The notes under the pieces: generated by a model
Seen by the model: only the letters and a program-made list of their open reading frames with translations
What the model was told of the DNA's origin: nothing
The model's database searches: none
Made by a program: the position numbers and the translations under genes
Source of the DNA: Bacillota bacterium
GTDB taxonomy: Bacteria; Bacillota; Clostridia; Oscillospirales; Ruminococcaceae
Length of the DNA: 9,937 nt
Reading direction: 5' to 3'
Assembly (NCBI GenBank): GCA_023429685.1
Contig: JAEZDF010000121.1
Location: 1 to 9,937 of the forward strand
In this document: piece after piece, positions 7,326 to 9,937 of the stretch
Numbering within the stretch: position 1 is the stretch's first letter
How the letters are laid out: each line of letters begins with the position of its first letter

Positions 7326-7508
7326 AAGTCAATTACTGTCGGCGAAAGCCGAACGTTTATAATTGAGGCGAAAGCCTCCAAAAGTGAGGGAAGCGTCTAA
7401 AAAATTAAACTGGTTGAACACATAATTCGCCTGAAAGGCAACGGTTTTTAACCGTAATTGACTTTATAAAGTCAATCGGCATCGGTTTAACCAGTCGGGC
7501 TAAGCCCG
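7326..7508 (+). other. Hairpin-dense intergenic element; candidate structured RNA or palindromic repeat
   Basis: No coding signal is seen here, but inverted repeats are dense. H1: TCGGC-GAAA-GCCGA (7339-7352). H2: GAGGC-GAAA-GCCTC (7365-7378). H3: GCCT-GAA-AGGC (7429-7439). H4: ACGGTT-TTT-AACCGT (7441-7455). H5: a perfect 20-bp palindrome (7457-7476). H6: CGGGC-TAA-GCCCG (7496-7508). A long-range pair, ACTGGTTGAAC (7409-7419) with GTTTAACCAGT (7485-7495), forms an 11-bp helix with one G-U wobble around H3-H5. A competing 11-bp pair joins 7326-7336 to 7454-7464. GAAA tetraloops and the wobble favour an RNA on the + strand, opposite to both flanking genes. No promoter or U-run terminator is obvious, and I recognise no known RNA family. 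Confidence 0.5.
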
Positions 7509-7541
7509 TTTGCCGTATTGTCGCGGTCGTGAGTACCTATC

Positions 7542-8945
7542 CTATTTTAGTCGCCATTTAATCCCCTGTGGGGTGTCTTCCAGCACTACGCCCATCTCGG
7601 CAAGGCGGTCGCGAATCTCGTCTGCCTTCGCGAAATTCTTCTGCTTTCTTGCCTCCTGACGCTCGGCAATCAGCGCCTCCACCTCGGCATCCAGGCTCTT
7701 TTCGGTCTTGCGCTCGTACAACAGACCGAGTACGCCGGTCAGCTCGTCAAACAGGTCGCGCGCGGTCTCCATCGCCTGCTTCGAGCCGGGCTGCGCGCCG
7801 GTGGTCAGGGTATTGATCTCGCGCACCAGCTCAAACACGGCGGCAAGGGCGTCGGCGGTATTTAGGTCGTTGTCCATCGCCTCGGTAAACTGGGCACGCC
7901 TCGCAAGGATGCTCTGCAGCAGCGCGTCCTCGTCGGGTGCCTTTTCGTCGGTGGCGCTGCCCAGTGCAAAGTCGAGGTTTTCGCGGCAGGTGTATAGTCT
8001 TGCAAGCGACGTCTTCGCCGCCTCCATAATCTCCTCGCTGTAGTTCATCGGCGTGCGGTAGTGCGCCGACAGCATGATAAGGCGGATGGGCTCGTAGCCG
8101 TAATGCTCGCCCACCTCCCGTGCGGTGCGGAAGTTCCCGAGCGACTTTGACATCTTTTTGTTGTTGATGTTCAGGTACTCGTTGTGCATCCAGTAGCGCG
8201 CAAACGGCTCGCCCCACGCGCACTCGCTCTGCGCAATCTCGTTTTCGTGGTGCGGAAATACCAGATCAAGCCCGCCGCAGTGCAGGTCGATGGTCGCGCC
8301 CAGATAACGCTTTGCCATGGCGGAGCACTCGATGTGCCAGCCCGGACGACCCTTTCCCCACGGCGACTCCCAGTACGGTTCGTCGGGCTTTGCCGCCTTC
8401 CACAGGGCAAAGTCCATGGGCGACTCCTTGTGTACGCCTATCTCAATTCGTGCGCCCGCCTCCAAATCCTCCAGCGGCTGATGGGACAGCTTGCCGTACT
8501 CCTCAAAGTGTTTCGCGCGAAAATACACATCGCCGTTTGCCTCGTACGCAAAGCCCTTTGCAAGCAGCTCGGTAATAATCTCAAAGATGGTGTCGATGTT
8601 CTCGGTGGCACGGGGATGAATGGTTGCCTCTTGCACGTTCAAACGCGCCGCGTCCTTTTTGTACTCGGCAATATAGGTCTCAGCAACGGTCAGGTAGTCG
8701 CTGCCCTCCTCGTTTGCGCGGCGGATAATCTTATCGTCAATATCGGTAAAGTTCTGAACATACACGACCTTGTAGCCTTTGTACTCCAAATAGCGGCGCA
8801 GGGTGTCAAACACGCACAGGGGGCGCGCGTTGCCGATGTGAATAAAGTTGTATACCGTCGGTCCGCACACATACATGCGCACCTCGCCCTCGCGCAGCGG
8901 GATAAACTCCTCTTTTTGGCGTGTGAGGGTGTTAAATATCTTCAT
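7542..8945 (-). CDS. cysS: Cysteinyl-tRNA synthetase
   Basis: This class I synthetase charges tRNA-Cys with cysteine. It has 467 residues, typical of bacterial CysRS. The HIGH-type motif is FIHIGNARP (34-42) and the KMSKS loop is KKMSKSLGN (263-271). The four zinc ligands that discriminate cysteine align with those of E. coli: C27 in CGPTVY, C207 in HIECSAM, and H232 and E236 in HHENE. The C-terminal part contains the DALR-type helical domain and a basic tail. I prefer the ATG at 8945 (MKIFNTLTR, the family's usual N-terminus) with AAAGGA 12 nt upstream; an ATG at 8957 would add MDAT. The gene lies 113 bp downstream of cysE on the same strand, so it is probably under the same T-box control. 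No clear terminator follows its stop. Confidence 0.97.
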   Translation of the reverse strand: MKIFNTLTRQKEEFIPLREGEVRMYVCGPTVYNFIHIGNARPLCVFDTLRRYLEYKGYKVVYVQNFTDIDDKIIRRANEEGSDYLTVAETYIAEYKKDAARLNVQEATIHPRATENIDTIFEIITELLAKGFAYEANGDVYFRAKHFEEYGKLSHQPLEDLEAGARIEIGVHKESPMDFALWKAAKPDEPYWESPWGKGRPGWHIECSAMAKRYLGATIDLHCGGLDLVFPHHENEIAQSECAWGEPFARYWMHNEYLNINNKKMSKSLGNFRTAREVGEHYGYEPIRLIMLSAHYRTPMNYSEEIMEAAKTSLARLYTCRENLDFALGSATDEKAPDEDALLQSILARRAQFTEAMDNDLNTADALAAVFELVREINTLTTGAQPGSKQAMETARDLFDELTGVLGLLYERKTEKSLDAEVEALIAERQEARKQKNFAKADEIRDRLAEMGVVLEDTPQGIKWRLK

Positions 8946-9023
8946 TGTTGCGTCCATTCCTTTCCGCCGGCAAAGCGCGATGCCTTGCCCTTTTTCGGTT
9001 GTGTTTACTATCTGTATTTTAGC

Positions 9024-9048
9024 CTTTGGGCTTGCTTCTATCCCAAAG
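9024..9048 (-). other. Small hairpin in the cysE-cysS gap
   Basis: A perfect 7-bp inverted repeat, CTTTGGG (9024-9030) with CCCAAAG (9042-9048), encloses an 11-nt loop 11 nt after the cysE stop. No U run follows it on the - strand, so it is not a classical terminator. It could slow RNA decay or processing in the cysE-cysS message. The rest of this 113-bp gap shows only the cysS ribosome binding site. Confidence 0.4.
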
Positions 9049-9058
9049 CGTGCGCTGT

Positions 9059-9715
9059 TTACGGGGTGTCCCCTTTGCCCTGATTTAGCTCATTCAACTG
9101 CTTTTCAAGCTTGTCGAGCTTGATGGAAAGCCTGCACAGCTCCTGCGATACAGGGTCGGGGATGTGCACCTGATCAAGATCCTCCGAGCAGATCTTTTTG
9201 CCGTTTTGCTTGACGATGCGCGCGGGCACGCCCACAGCGGTGGAGTTTGGCGGGATGGTGTCGAGCACCACGGCGTTTGCCGCTATCTTTGAATTATCGC
9301 CCACCGTAAACGGTCCCAGCACCTTGGCACCGCTGCCGATCATCACGTTTTTGCCGATGGTGGGATGACGCTTGCCCTTGTGCTTGCCCGTCCCCCCTAA
9401 GGTAACGCCCTGATAGATGGTGCAGCCGTCGCCGACCTCCGCCGTTTCGCCTATTACAACGCCGGTGCCGTGGTCGATGAACACACCGGTGCCGATCTTT
9501 GCCCCCGGGTGAATCTCAATCTTGGTAAAAAACCGCCCGATTTGGGAGTTGAGCCGTGCCAAAAAGTACAGCCTGTGGTTGTATAGCCAGTGTGAAACGC
9601 GGTGAAACATCAGCGCGTGCAGCCCAGAGTACAGCATAAACACCTCAAACGAGTTTCTCGCCGCCGGGTCGCGCTCCTTAATGGCCTTAATATCCAATCT
9701 TAACCGCCGAAACAT
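9059..9715 (-). CDS. cysE: Serine O-acetyltransferase
   Basis: This enzyme transfers acetyl from acetyl-CoA to L-serine, giving O-acetylserine, the precursor for cysteine. The 218-residue protein is the short, Bacillus-type form. Residues 1-60 are the helical N-terminal region (RDPAARNSFEV, YSGLHALMFHRVSHWLY). Residues 66-168 form a left-handed beta-helix of hexapeptide repeats. Catalytic residues are visible: His82 in IDHGTG and His117 in GKRHPTIG. Glu67 replaces the Asp of the E. coli enzyme, which is usual in the short forms. VTLGGTGKHKG binds acetyl-CoA. The tail (190-212) looks like a short coiled coil and probably binds or displaces the sulfhydrylase CysK differently from enteric forms. 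The ATG at 9715 follows GGAGG by 6 nt. In-frame codons further upstream run through the T-box leader and are not coding. It is the first gene of the T-box-controlled unit. Confidence 0.96.
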   Translation of the reverse strand: MFRRLRLDIKAIKERDPAARNSFEVFMLYSGLHALMFHRVSHWLYNHRLYFLARLNSQIGRFFTKIEIHPGAKIGTGVFIDHGTGVVIGETAEVGDGCTIYQGVTLGGTGKHKGKRHPTIGKNVMIGSGAKVLGPFTVGDNSKIAANAVVLDTIPPNSTAVGVPARIVKQNGKKICSEDLDQVHIPDPVSQELCRLSIKLDKLEKQLNELNQGKGDTP

Positions 9716-9733
9716 GGTAATCCTCCATTCCCC

Positions 9734-9763
9734 ATTATCGCATAAAATGATGTCAACTATCAA
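9734..9763 (-). promoter_or_regulatory. Possible second cysE promoter downstream of the T-box
   Basis: On the - strand, TTGATA (9763-9758) and GATAAT (9739-9734) each match the sigma-A consensus at five of six positions, with an 18-bp spacer. The start would fall near 9727, giving a leader of about 12 nt that still includes the GGAGG site. Such a promoter would bypass T-box attenuation. The very short leader makes it uncertain. Confidence 0.35.
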
Positions 9764-9813
9764 GAGTCTTTCGTATATAATTACAGTTTTTGTAAATTTT
9801 CTGTCCTCAAAAT

Positions 9814-9851
9814 AAAAAACGCCCCTGCTGCCTGCAAAGACAACGGAGGCG
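9814..9851 (-). terminator. T-box terminator hairpin ahead of cysE
   Basis: On the - strand, a 13-position stem (9851-9839 with 9832-9820, one C-A mismatch and several G-U pairs) closes the loop TTTGCA and is followed by six T (9819-9814). The 5' arm shares the CCTCCG segment used by the antiterminator, so binding of uncharged tRNA should prevent this hairpin from forming. Confidence 0.88.
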
Positions 9852-9937
9852 GATAACCCGCGGTTCCACTCCGATTTATCACTCACTAGTTTCGTGAAAA
9901 CCATACATCCCTTAACGCGGGACAACACGCCGTCGGA
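9814..9937 (-). promoter_or_regulatory. T-box riboswitch leader (3' part), presumably tRNA-Cys responsive
   Basis: This is the 3' half of a T-box, which senses uncharged tRNA and controls read-through into cysE-cysS. The antiterminator (9873-9844, - strand) has helix A1 CGGAG/CTCCG, the conserved bulge TGGAACC (9868-9862) that pairs with the tRNA acceptor end, and helix A2 GCGG-GTTAT-CCGC. Its 3' strand overlaps the terminator stem, so the two are mutually exclusive. Upstream lie a small hairpin, TCCC-GCGTTAA-GGGA (9922-9908), as expected for the stem III region, and a linker. Stem I with the specifier codon lies beyond the window edge, so cysteine specificity is inferred from the genes downstream. 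Confidence 0.9.

Noticed and set aside
6502..7362. 286-codon open frame on the + strand opposite gltX and the CAP lipoprotein
   Set aside because: It spans two well-supported - strand genes and their promoter, and has no recognisable domain.
7398..7404. T run on the - strand downstream of cysS as a terminator tail
   Set aside because: The nearest hairpin (7429-7439) is weak and about 25 nt away, so this is not a convincing intrinsic terminator.
8184..9083. 299-codon open frame on the + strand opposite cysS and the cysS-cysE gap
   Set aside because: It runs antisense to a well-supported CysRS gene, its translation shows no family signature, and it reflects codon bias of the opposite strand.
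9716..9928. In-frame N-terminal extension of cysE
   Set aside because: These codons lie over the T-box antiterminator and terminator, and CysE proteins begin at MFRRLR, which has a good GGAGG site.
1..9937. CRISPR array, tRNA, rRNA, IS element or prophage
   Set aside because: I saw no regularly spaced repeats, cloverleaf patterns, transposase or phage proteins on either strand.

Overview
The window is about 10 kb of moderately GC-rich chromosome, apparently from an endospore-forming Firmicute (class Clostridia, possibly an Oscillospiraceae-like lineage). The taxonomic call is inference. It rests on a clostridial-type SpoIIE sporulation phosphatase, a T-box riboswitch ahead of cysteine genes, and Shine-Dalgarno sites of AAAGGA or GGAGG type. 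I see no phage, IS element, CRISPR array, tRNA or rRNA.

Layout. Bases 1-1879 (+ strand): a MerR-family regulator and an OGG-type 8-oxoguanine DNA glycosylase, 16 bp apart, behind a promoter with the 19-bp spacer typical of MerR-controlled promoters. A perfect 13-bp hairpin at 1884-1913 ends this unit and also serves the convergent spoIIE (1943-4300, - strand). A 280-bp divergent region (4301-4580) carries likely promoters for spoIIE and for a TrmO/TsaA-like tRNA methyltransferase (4581-5036, +, TTG start). A 16-bp hairpin at 5041-5082 separates that gene from the convergent gltX.

From 5135 to the right edge everything reads leftward. In transcription order: the 3' half of a T-box leader (9814-9937, cut by the window edge), cysE (serine acetyltransferase), cysS (cysteinyl-tRNA synthetase), a CAP-domain lipoprotein, and gltX (glutamyl-tRNA synthetase) with its own promoter. 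The T-box plus cysE-cysS links cysteine synthesis and tRNA charging to uncharged tRNA, presumably tRNA-Cys. The gene set recalls the Bacillus gltX-cysE-cysS operon, but here gltX lies last and a lipoprotein gene is inserted.

The coding genes are ordinary. The least explained part is non-coding: 7326-7508, between cysS and the lipoprotein gene, is packed with hairpins. Two have GAAA tetraloops, and an 11-bp long-range helix encloses three others. It may be a structured RNA on the + strand or a palindromic intergenic repeat. Other points are the MerR promoter driving a DNA-repair gene, a possible 21-bp-spaced Spo0A-type promoter at spoIIE, a possible T-box-independent promoter for cysE, and a recurring translation-start layout in three genes.
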